Shown here: piece after piece, positions 21,876 through 32,100 of the stretch
How positions within the stretch are numbered: the first letter of the stretch is position 1
Layout: each line of letters starts with the position of its first letter
DNA from: Bradysia coprophila
Taxonomy: Eukaryota > Arthropoda > Insecta > Diptera > Sciaridae
Reading direction: 5' to 3'
Assembly: GCF_014529535.1 (NCBI RefSeq)
Contig: NC_050736.1
Location: 2,480,001-2,544,000, forward strand
DNA: 64,000 nucleotides
Notes under the pieces: model-generated
What the model was told of the DNA's origin: nothing
The model's database searches: none
The model's input: the letters and a program-made list of their open reading frames with translations, nothing else
Program-made: the position numbers and the translations under genes

Positions 21876-24726
21876 CTTCTTCGTCTTCTTATCAAAATGT
21901 GACGAGCTCACAGGATCAAACGTGTTCAACGATCGTATATTTTTTAGAAATGCATCCCTTGATCCTTATGTGTGAAAAGAATTGAATGATCGCTTTGACA
22001 TCTCCAAAATCCTGTAATTCATTATATGAACACCAAAAATATTATCCTTGAATAGATCGGAAAGAGTGCTACTCGAACCGCAATTAAAGATTCTTGATTT
22101 TCATCACCTCTTATCTACATCCATAAATTACAATCACATCTGTGCATAGCAGTTTTCAAATCATAAGTCATAATGGGATTTTTCATCCGTGCGGCGTTGA
22201 ATAACCCTATTTTCTCCACTCAAATGCGTTGAGAAGATGGCGTTTTGTTGACGCTCTCTCTGATGATAGTGCAAGTGAGAAAATTTCCATTTTCACAACT
22301 CCAGTTTGTTCCATAGGACGCACGGATGAAAAGTAGAATTTTCATGTGAATTTCGACCCGAAAATGAAATTTTTCACTTTTATCCCGAGTTATGTAATTA
22401 ATGGATTTTACATGTTGAAGACGACAAAAGAAGTGCTTGAAACGTGAAAAGTGCGGTTTCCGGCACATGTATATATTATTTGTTCACCTCGATTAGAAAT
22501 AGGAAATTGTAACTCGCTCTTGATAGAATTTCTCCTCTTGGTAAACAATTAACTATTTTACTTGAAGTCTTAAGAAAGGGGCCTGTGTGATATTGTATTT
22601 AACAAGTTTTTAATCAGTTTGACTTCTCACCAGCATTAATTCTTAAGTTCACTATCCAAGTAAATCGCCAAGCAAGTATCATAGACCGCCAAGAGTTCAT
22701 TTGGCTCACTCACAATGCAACCCACTTTTACTCGAAGTATTAGTATACGGGACTATTTATAAACGAATCTGATAATACGAGGACAGTCAAGCTGCCAAAA
22801 TTTGAGATCCTGAGCAACGGAGTGAGGCAGGCGCAGGACCAAGAAATAAAAAGTCTCACATGAGGAAATGGGAAGGATATACGTCTGATAAAATATAGAC
22901 AAGACTTTCATTAACTTAATTCAAGAATCTTATGTATTTCAAACGTTATGTAACATCTAAAATATGAACATATAAATCATGCAGTTTGTTCGACAAACAG
23001 ACCTAACGTAAACCTACAAGTATGAGCTCAGCATTAGCTAATAAATTCTGAATGTAAATATTTCATTTTTCAGATGATATGCGGGTAATGGTCTAATTAC
23101 CATATAAAGGAACTGTTTAACAGTTTACCCTCAAAATTTGAAAATATCATCCCAATAAATAATGTATAATGTAGGAAGCGAGCGAGAAAAAAAAATGTAA
23201 TGCAACCCTATTGCCGATCCCGAAGTATTCACAAAATCACTCTTGGGAATCTAAATTTTCATCGTTTTTACCCTTTTTCTGGTGGTAAAAAATACAATAT
23301 GCGTGTGACGTGAGCCATCTGACGCTGTTTCAGAGTGATTTCCATCGAAAACTCTATCAAACAGTGTGGCATATAGTTTCAGACGAATTGTTTTCATGTG
23401 TTTTGGAAAATATGTGCAATTGAAAAAACAAATTGGAAAGAATTTCATATATCACCAACTAATTATTTTATTTTCGATACGACCACTGAACGAATAGCTT
23501 TTGTGCTGTGTAAAGTTTAAACTTTTTCAAAACTTTCATGTTCTAAAACAGTTTGACTTGTGCATGCTTCCACACATATGCTCCATGTTAAATTTGTTCG
23601 ATGGGAAAACGTATACAATGTATACATTATACATAGTCTACGGATGATTTCTGGCATTTTACATACATGATGATTGCGAACATATGCCGCCACATGTTCT
23701 TATAATTTTTGGGAAAGAAAAAGCGTAATATTTATTTTCATTTTCATATTTTCCATTTTAACGCAAGCAAATTCTCGGAATTTGTTTGCAGAACCTTTTC
23801 TCTCGAAAATAAACAAATTTAGTGACGAAGTTAGAAAAAAAGCCCAAAGCCATACATTTTCTTTAACAGAACATAGACTATAAATTTGATTGTTTGTTAG
23901 ACATTATATGACTTGGAGTGATTCGGGGTTTCAGCTTTATTTTTACAAAAAACTTCTTTCACTTTCTCAGCTGAAATAGTAATCGTCAATTTGGGTTAAA
24001 AAAAACTTTGAAAATATAAAATTGAAGAAAATGCTGCATGTTTCCAGCAATTGGTTCTTCAAGGTTTCACAAAAAAAAATGAAATTTTGGATGTACATGA
24101 AAATATTAAAATTTCTACGAGTAACCCGTAGAAAGTACGTTTTGTATTTACAATTTACGGATGAGAAACCATTGGTCTTATCTAGTTTTTGGGAGTTTTA
24201 TCCGTACGTTATGTACGCTTTATTCGTACATTGTTTTACAATCCGTACTTATCATGTGACAGTTCAACTGTCACAGTTGCAATTGTGATTTATATATTTC
24301 ACCCAATTTCACCTCGCTCCGCTCAAATATCTTTTTTTCAATTATTTTTTTAGATAAAATTTTTTATCATAAAATCACTTTAAACCATTTTTGAATGAAA
24401 TTTGATGTAAAAATGAACAACATTACACATTATCAAAATATCACTTCGGTTTTTTTTTTAAATTAATTAAGAAAATTATTTTAAGAGGAAAGTTAGGAAT
24501 TATTTACGTACCAACATAAAAAAACGAAAATATTAACAATACATATTCTCATGTAAACAACTACAAGTAAATGAAAATTATGACGTCGACAATTACAAAA
24601 AATTTGAACTTCTGCTTTAAAATACTAATTAACTTAATTGAGCGAACAAAATTTGTATTGTATTATATTCATGGGGTTTAGGACCTGAATAATCCGAATA
24701 AAATAGTTTTGACAACTCATGCCTAT
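21876..24726. other. Gene-free region with a dispersed-repeat copy
   Basis: At about 22320-22480 there is a diverged copy of the repeat at 51112-51290 (shared words TTTTATCCCGAGTTAT, AATGGATTTTACATG, AAGAAGTGCTTGAAAC), followed at 22478-22566 by a stretch resembling 12599-12740 and 44580-44720. The rest shows no gene. Confidence 0.45.
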
Positions 24727-24966
24727 TACAGTCGAGGAAATTTAGTTTTCGGGTTTTCCAAAGGTATTAATCTTATTTAACCCACACTTTATCCCACAAC
24801 AATGGAATCCACAAATTTAAATTTAGTTAACTCAGCGGTCGCAATGACGGCGCTGCAGTCACGATTTCAAAATGTGATATAGGGTGGATAAACTAAATTT
24901 TGGTTTTGGTTACATTTTCTCTTGGTTTTTAATTATACATCAGGCTTCTAAATTAAGAGTAAATTT

Positions 24967-25317
24967 ATGCAATATAAACCGTTTGAGTTTGAAAAAAGAT
25001 GTTTTGTATCAGTGAACGATATAGGAAAGCGTTCAGTACGTCTCAACATACAGAAGAACGTAAAATATAATTGTACATTTAGCCACCCTACGTCCGTCAT
25101 CGCTTCTATTGTCTTCAAAAACATATTGTGTGCTTGTCATGATATGTATCAGACGTTTGTTTATTTATGTGTCTCATCTAAAATGCTGGCCAGCAAAATT
25201 TTGATCATTAAATTCAACGGCCAAATTGATCTAAATGTTAAAATAATTGTGAATAATAGTGAAGTTAATGTGGTTTTGTTTTCTCTTCATAAAGGAATTT
25301 GCATCAATTCGATGTAA
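24967..25317 (+). CDS. ORF in left arm of the 2.9-kb element, unknown
   Basis: 116 residues, from MQYKPFEFEKRCFVSVND to FSLHKGICINSM. It is 115/116 identical to the ORF on the minus strand at 27061-27411. Cys and Val/Ile rich, with no recognised domain, signal peptide or membrane segment. It might be a real element protein kept in duplicate by its place in the arms, or an open frame that survives only because the arms are young or homogenised. I do not recognise it. Confidence 0.3.
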   Translation: MQYKPFEFEKRCFVSVNDIGKRSVRLNIQKNVKYNCTFSHPTSVIASIVFKNILCACHDMYQTFVYLCVSSKMLASKILIIKFNGQIDLNVKIIVNNSEVNVVLFSLHKGICINSM

Positions 25318-26112
25318 AGTGCGGAGCACCATTAGAAAAAAAAACTTGTCGCTGAAGAATGATCAAAAAGTTGCTGGACGCAGCAGCTACAATTAATGCT
25401 TTGCAGGATATAGAATAAAAATTAGAGAAACACCAAGAGCCGTCCATTTGAAATCTTCACAATCATCATTTCAACTAAAGGTTTTTTTTTAAACGAAACG
25501 CAGATTCGGAACATTCTTTTTCGCCAAATTACAATTTGGCATAGGAAATAAATTCAACTCTTTGTATAAGTGAAGCTCATGAATGAGCTCAATCATGAAA
25601 ACAGAATCTGGTCAGGAATAAGATAAGAATATGAATATATGACGAACTTCAAAGTTCCTGATTTATAATCCTGAGATGCCTGCTCATGCAATTATGCGAT
25701 TTACGATTTCCAAAGAATTTTAATATCAACTTTTAGACAAAATAACAATTTCCAAGTCTGTTTTCTATTTGATTTATTTGATGTATTTCCGACCTCGTTC
25801 TAGGGTAATAAAATTTTCTGTGGATTATTTGTAACTTCATGAAAATATTAAGATGGAAAACCTCAGAAACATTCACATAAAAATTATGCTTTCCTAACTA
25901 ATGTTGAAATAGCCTTTTTGCACTCATTACGAACTTAGGAAAATAACTACTGGGCAGTCGAGACGGTTTACTTGTAGTCCGAAATTATATTTTGGCTTCG
26001 TAGAACACAGATAAACACAAGAGAGAGGAATTATATGATATGCAGTGCATACTGTCCCGTACAATCTTTTTCTATATAAAAGTTATAGTCAAATCGACAA
26101 TATTGTATTATT

Positions 26113-26760
26113 TGGCGATTTGTCATATTTTGGAGTTTCTTCACACTTTGGCGATTTTTCTTGACAATTCATCATATTTAGTTGATTTGTTAAATCATCA
26201 AGAAAAGTCTCAGAAGTGTGAAGAAACGCCATAAAGACAAATTTTCAATTCTCTATGATCCTTGGAGTTTCTTTACTCTTTGGCGATATTTCTTGGTTTT
26301 TCTTCACATTATGGCGATTTTTCTTGTTGATTTAACAAATCAACCATAATGATGAATTGCCAAGAAAAATCGATAGAGTGTGAAGAGAAGAAGAGAAAAA
26401 TCGCCAGAGTGTGAGGAAACGCCAAGGTGTAAAAATACGTTTTTGAAATGTCTCTACATTATCTTTCGTAAAATGATAGTGTCCTCGGGATCTTTCGTTA
26501 AAGTATGAATTCCCTAGGATCGAACAAGATGCCGTTACCTGACGTAAAATAAGAGTTTCCTTAGGATCGAACCAGGCAGCATTTCGTAACTTTTATAAAA
26601 GGATAGATAGATTCACTAGCTTCGAACAAATAACGCCTTTTAGATAAATTTCGTAAAAGGATAAATTTCCAAGGATTTGTTTAATCACCACGAAGAATCG
26701 CCAAAGTGTGAAGAAACGCAACAAAGACAAATTTATCATTCTTTGTTTTTGCCGGCGTTT
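26113..26760. repeat. Alternating repeats of a TTTCTTCACACTTTGGCGA word
   Basis: Plus-orientation copies lie near 26136, 26266 and 26302; minus-orientation copies near 26200-26235, 26365-26385, 26397-26425 and 26690-26720. They form several nested hairpins with TGATTTGTTAAATCA-like loops. Between them, 26463-26678 holds about five degenerate units with TTTCGTAAAA near the start and often GGATCGAAC at the end. Confidence 0.6.
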
Positions 26761-27060
26761 CTTCATCCCTTGCCAATTTTTTATTTTTGGCGATTCTTCA
26801 TGGGAATCATGATTAATGACGGCTACGAGCTTTAGCGAAAACGAATGAGATGTTCCGATCCGAATCTGCGAGCGAACTTCCGTTTCGTTAAAAAAAGCCT
26901 TTAGTTGAAATGATGATTGTGAAGATTTCAAATGGACGGCTCTTGGTGTTTCTCTAATTTTGATTCTATATCCTGCAAAGCATTAGTTGAAGCTATTGCG
27001 TCCAGCAACTTTTTGATCATTCTTCAGCGACAAGTTTTTTTTCTAATGGTGCTCCGCACT

Positions 27061-27411
27061 TTACATCGAACTGATGCAAATTCCTTTATGAAGAGAAAAC
27101 AAAACCACATTAACTTCACTATTATTCACAATTATTTTAACATTTAGATCAATTTGGCCGTTGAATTTAATGATCAAAATTTTGCTGGCCAGCATTTTAG
27201 ATGAGACACATAAATAAACAAACGTCTGATACATATCATGACAAGCACACAATATGTTTTTGAAGACAATAGAAGCGATGACGGACGTAGGGTGGCTAAA
27301 TGTACAATTATATTTTACGTTCTTCTGTATGTTGAGACGTACTGAACGCTTTCCTATATCGTTCACTGATACAAAACATCTTTTTTCAAACTCAAACGGT
27401 TTATATTGCAT
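27061..27411 (-). CDS. ORF in right arm of the 2.9-kb element, unknown
   Basis: The inverted copy of the ORF at 24967-25317. The only residue change is Asn to Ser near the end (ICISSM). Like its twin it points towards the element centre. Unknown function; see the left-arm entry. Confidence 0.3.
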   Translation of the reverse strand: MQYKPFEFEKRCFVSVNDIGKRSVRLNIQKNVKYNCTFSHPTSVIASIVFKNILCACHDMYQTFVYLCVSSKMLASKILIIKFNGQIDLNVKIIVNNSEVNVVLFSLHKGICISSM

Positions 27412-27652
27412 AAATTTACTCTTAATTTAGAAGCCTGATGTAATAATTAAAAACCAAGAGAAAATGTAACCAAAACCAAAATTTAGTTTATCCACCCTAT
27501 ATCACATTTTGAAATCGTGACTGCAGCGCCGTCATTGCGACCGCTGAGTTAACTAAATTTAAATTTGTGGATTCCATTGTTGTGGGATAAAGTGTGGGTT
27601 AAATAAGATTAATACCTTTGGAAAACCCGAAAACTAAATTTCCTCGACTGTA

Positions 27653-27669
27653 AAAAAAAAAAAAAAAAA
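27653..27669. repeat. A-tract between the 2.9-kb element and composite copy B
   Basis: A run of about 17 A separates the CGACTG|TA end of the large element from the start of composite copy B. Confidence 0.7.
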
Positions 27670-28249
27670 TTCGCAATTCCGGTCCATAATCATCACCTTT
27701 CCATGCATCCATTTAATGTCGTTTTGAAGGTAATTATTTCACTGTATTCCTGGACACAGTGCGATATTACCTTTTTTTCGCACGCAGTGCGATATCAACT
27801 TTTTTTCGCACGCTAAAGAACCTATTACCTTCAACGAAGGCCAAATTTTTATAAATAAAAATCTTGCATTAACCAGAAATTGAACCCCCGACACCAAAAG
27901 GTTTTTGAACACAAAGCAGCGACTATAGCCATTCGGCTATAGAGTCACACAATTATACCGAACGTATTGTTGAAGCGTATATACTAAGCATTGACTACTC
28001 GATTTCATTCTACGCGTCTCTTTACATCACATTGCAATGTGTATTATAATGCAGGCTTCTTGATCGTTCAAATGAATTTCTGTATACACAAGAATTTTGG
28101 AACAAAATGTAGGACATGTTTTGCATTGGAAAGGTGATTATGGCCCGAAATTGCGAAAAACGTTGTATCTACCACGGTAGGTATGAAGGTATTTTTTCGC
28201 ACTAGATGTCGATTGTCGACCCGAGGCGACCTTGGTAGATAAATAACTA
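27667..28249 (-). mobile_element. Composite element copy B: tRNA-like core, inverted orientation
   Basis: On the minus strand this repeats the order of copy A: shortened palindromic module (about 28160-28249, missing part of the core), then the inverted-repeat unit (27667-28158) with A-box-like sequence (27929-27939, reading TAGCCGAATGG on the minus strand) and B-box-like GGTTCAATTTC (about 27879-27887). A local duplication inside, 27757-27812, repeats GTGCGATAT and TTTTTTCGCACG. Two copies with the same two-module structure in 7 kb argue for a single mobile unit. Confidence 0.75.
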
Positions 28250-28584
28250 TAAACAAATAATCTGTCGCTGGCTTGATTCGAAATTGGGCATTACGTAGAG
28301 GGCAGCCACATCAAGAATTCATATCTACGATCTGATGAGGCCGATCAAGGTGATTAATAAATGAAAAATGTTGCTCGTAAAATTTGCAGCTATACTAGTT
28401 TGTCTACCATTATCAGTTTGGTGAAAATGTTACTGCAGACTTGAAGCACAACATCCGTAGGAAATACTATTTGCTGGTGGAAGACTGCTATTCGGCAGTT
28501 GATGTTAGCAACTGACACGATGATATGAACAAGGTAGATACATGGGCGGAGGTATAGTAATGCCATATAAACCGAATCCGATGT

Positions 28585-28728
28585 GCGGTGGCACGAAAGT
28601 TCGATACAACGCCATCTCTCGCTTTCTTTAAAAAGGCAGAATTGCTTAGAAACCTGGGCCATCTGTTTTGTGATAGGCAAAATATTTTGTGAAGCACAAG
28701 TAAATCATAGTCAATCATTTCAAAAGAA
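28585..28728 (+). repeat. Direct repeat upstream of tRNA-Arg
   Basis: About 140 bp shared with 29063-29199 in the same orientation: GGCACGAAA, GATACAA-CGCCATCT, AATTGCT-AGAAAC, GGGCCATCTGTTTTGTG and AATCATAGTCAA-CATTTC all recur, with scattered substitutions. The pair brackets the tRNA gene. Confidence 0.7.
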
Positions 28729-28876
28729 GCTGTCATTAGCGTCGAACTCATTTTCGTCCCCGTCGCATGTAAATAACTGCTCTGCCAAATTATAAGACAA
28801 ATGAAATGTTATATGCTTGTAAAGTCGCTGCTTCCTGTTATTGCACTTATACGAATTTAGCGAACCACAAGTGACA

Positions 28877-28949
28877 GCCCCAGTGGCCTAATGGATAAAG
28901 CATCGCCCTCCTAAGGCGAGGATTGTGGGTTCGAGTCCCACATGGGGCA
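28877..28949 (+). tRNA. tRNA-Arg(CCU): tRNA-Arg (anticodon CCU)
   Basis: A 73-nt cloverleaf: acceptor GCCCCAG with ATGGGGC (one mismatch at the base, six pairs good), anticodon stem TCGCC/GGCGA fully paired around CTCCTAA with anticodon CCT, T stem GTGGG/CCCAC with loop TTCGAGT, discriminator A. The D arm has one C-A mismatch. No intron. It decodes AGG as arginine. The compensated anticodon stem argues for a functional gene, while the two mismatches leave room for a young pseudogene. A run of ten T at 28955-28964 follows as terminator. Confidence 0.9.
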
Positions 28950-28954
28950 CTGCA

Positions 28955-28964
28955 TTTTTTTTTT
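28955..28964 (+). terminator. Pol III terminator of tRNA-Arg
   Basis: Ten consecutive T begin 6 nt after the tRNA end, the standard RNA polymerase III stop. Confidence 0.85.
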
Positions 28965-29062
28965 CGTTTCACAATATTATTCAATGCAGACCCATTGTTT
29001 GGTGTTGAGGAATCTCGCGCCGCACAAAGTGACATGTGTCATTTTGTCAATTATTGTGAATG

Positions 29063-29199
29063 GCGCGGCACGAAATTTCTAGCAGCCGATCGATACAAAC
29101 GCCATCTGTCGCAAAATTGCTCAGAAACGTGGGCCATCTGTTTTGTGGTAGGCAAATTTTTTGTGAAACACAAGAAAATCATAGTCAACCATTTCAAAA
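29063..29199 (+). repeat. Direct repeat downstream of tRNA-Arg
   Basis: Second copy of the roughly 140-bp repeat at 28585-28728, with an extra block of about 10 bp (TAGCAGCCGA) near its start. Confidence 0.7.
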
Positions 29200-32100
29200 T
29201 TACTTTTTTTTATGTTTACACCAGTGCAGTTGTAAAATGTTTTCTCAAATTTTCATAAAAAAGTTTTCTGGTTTTCCCTCACTGTCCCAAAACCATTTAC
29301 TATCGTGGTTCCATGCAACCATTAAAGTTGTAATTCTGTTGTAGGATGATTACGAATCATAAATTCAAATGTCTGTCAACATTAATAAGTAAAACTAATC
29401 CATCTGAACTCATAATAATAAGTGCGTCACGGTAACGATAAAAAGAGTTAAATCAAATTTTCAGTTATTATCAGACTAATTAACCTCATACCAAGGAAAA
29501 CGTGAACATTTTCAATAATTAATCAGCTGAAAAGACAATAGCCTAAAAGACAATTTCATAATTTCCCCATTAACGCAAGTAAAATAATTTTATGTCTTAT
29601 GGCTATGCATAAACGGATGACCGGAATATCTAGCCCGCGTTATGGCCACTAATCGATTCGACATAATTGGAAAACAACAGTTAAACAGTGTTCCTAATTT
29701 TCAACTACAATCAACCTAATTTGTTTTATAACCCTATAATCTTCTACGCTGCATGTACAAATGGCGGTAATATACTGGGTACGTATACGCATACAGCCAA
29801 TGTGTACACAAACAACATCATATACATGATTTTGTTAAATGCAAAGTTCGAGTATATAAAAGTGATATGACGAATAAAAATTGAATGTACTTGTCGAATA
29901 AGTGGAAAAACTCATTTGGCGGCGCCAAGGGTTCCGACTATCAAATTTTATTTGCTTTATAAGAAAAATACATAATTCTCCGAATGAAATGATCAATTTT
30001 GTTACACCCAATGTATGGGATATCGTATGTCTATCTATGTTATAAATATGTTACTTACATGCATAATAAATAAGGAAGGACTATTTATATACGTTGACTA
30101 TGTCGAACTGGAGTGATGGTACATATTTTATCGGTATTTTAAATCGAACAAACATATCTTTTGGAATTTATTTTGTACGGGCCTTTAATTGGTAGCAATT
30201 TGTTCGATTCGACTTTAATGGTAGCTCGGTTCATTGAAAACCTTTCTTTAAAACTCACTCCATTTGGTGAGAAGAAATAAATTTACAGGAAAGCAATTAA
30301 TTATTATCCTGCCACACACACACTAACAGTCCAGTACCATACTGTAAAGATCGTTGGAATATATAGCAAATAATAAAATATTTAGGTTTAATTCCGAAAC
30401 GAATTGGCGTTCAGTTCAGCGTTCAGATGGATACTACGACTGCAGAGGCAGCAAGCAGCTAAAACGGAAATATGGGTCTTTGCTCTATAATTATTTAATT
30501 TATTTAAATGGAATACAGTTCAAAATGAATATTGGTATACGGTGGTAAAATCGAAAATGTATTTTGCTTTGTTGGTTTTATTTTATGTATGCATTGAGTG
30601 GTGGATCACATAGTTGCCGGCTAGTATGTACTATCATTATGAACTTCGTTATACGATTGCTGGTGGAATATTGGATTATACCACCTTCTCAGATTAATTG
30701 ATTTTGCCATTATTGTCTGTTCAGATTCAGATTCCTGATTGTATGAATATTGGTTATCTGTAATTGCATTTGAAGACTGATAATTTCGATTTGTGTGTAG
30801 ATTTAATTGTAAATGTGGATGGTGTGATTAGATCGGAGCGAAAGGCATTTTATGGGGCGATTGAAATTTCGATGCGGCAACGGAAGTGAAAGTAACAAAT
30901 GTTTCGATTGTTCTCGTTTTGTTTCAGGACATATTTACGATGGTAGTTTCATGTTAATTTTAGGTCCTAGCTTCTGAAACATGAAAACGTTTTTTTTGTT
31001 TATTGCCAATGGTTTAACGGAACAGTGATCACGTGACGATTTTAGTCATAGTTTTTTTTTGATTAAAAATCACGGAGCTTTTATGGTTTTTAAGATATGA
31101 AAATAATACAACTATTCACAGACGACACTCATTCTCAGCAGTTTTACTATCTTATCTATTAGTTATTTGGTATAATATCTTCAAGAGATTCATTGCAAAT
31201 CTTTTACTTCATTATGTTTTACTTCGCGATTTTGGATAGCAATAAAATAGCGGAAAATTGTCAGGCGCGCAATTTCCGGGACAGAGGCGGTTTCGGCTTA
31301 GCATATTTGCTCTAGAAAACTTAAGCCTGTCGTAGTATAACTAGATGAATTATTGAGAAAACTCGGAGGCTTCATTAAAATTAAAAATAACGTTAAAGTT
31401 AGGTAAAAATTACTTTTGCAATAATTGGTTGCAAATTTTTTAGTCAAGTTAAACTGAAGATATTTTGAAGGTTATCTTCATGCCCATCGCTCTCCGCCTA
31501 ATTCGTTACACAATTTCTCAAAGCGAAAACTTAAAAAAATGTGTTTGGCCTTCGACTTCTACAAAACAATCGCGAGTGTTCCACATTAGACACAAATGGC
31601 TATAAGTTTCATACTTAGGGCTGTAGCCAAACTAAAAGTAGCTGCAAACAGTTGAATGTTAGAACGAATGAAGTACAAGATTTTGCACCAAATTCTAGGT
31701 AAAAGTTTTAACAAAAGAAGTAGCAGATTCATTGATTTTATGACGATACGCTTGTCAAATTAACTTTGCAAGTATGTTAGTTTTAAGAGCCATTTACAAA
31801 AATCAGCACAAAATGTTCGCTTTTCTCGGAAGTGAGTTTCTTACTTCAAACTAAAAGTGATTTATTTGGTGGAAGAAAAAGAAATTTTCATTTTTTCGTC
31901 ATCATTTATTGATTAGGCTTTATTTCAGCGCACTATTGCTTTGTGCAATTCTGAAACTAAAATACGAAAGTAAACTCTGAGCTGATGTAAAATTTACATT
32001 ATTGAAACTTTTGCATAAAACAATTGATGAAAAAAGTAACCCAAATTCATTTAGCATACATTAGCCGTTCTTTCCTTTTATATACAGGACAGAAGGGTCC

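Larger units (their letters stand above)
24729..27650. mobile_element. 2.9-kb element with about 0.8-kb terminal inverted repeats
   Basis: Both ends begin CAGTCGAGGAAATTTAG and are flanked by TA (24727-24728 and 27651-27652). The left arm (24729-25515) and right arm (26850-27650) are nearly identical over most of their length and drift only at the inner ends, where the left has lost about 12 bp. Each arm contains the same 116-residue ORF pointing inward. The 1.3-kb centre holds no transposase; it has alternating copies of GTTTCTTCACACTTTGGCGA-like sequence and a degenerate tandem repeat (26463-26678). CAGT termini and the TA duplication suggest mobilisation by a Tc1/mariner-type transposase, but the arms are far longer than usual for that group, so the class is open. 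Confidence 0.85.

Noticed and set aside
26593..26931. 112-codon minus-strand frame at the inner edge of the right arm
   Set aside because: It starts in the inverted repeat and ends in the degenerate tandem repeats of the element centre. It is broken in the left arm and shows no transposase motif.
24729..27650. Long terminal repeat retrotransposon
   Set aside because: The repeats are inverted, not direct, and no polymerase, integrase or primer-binding site is seen.
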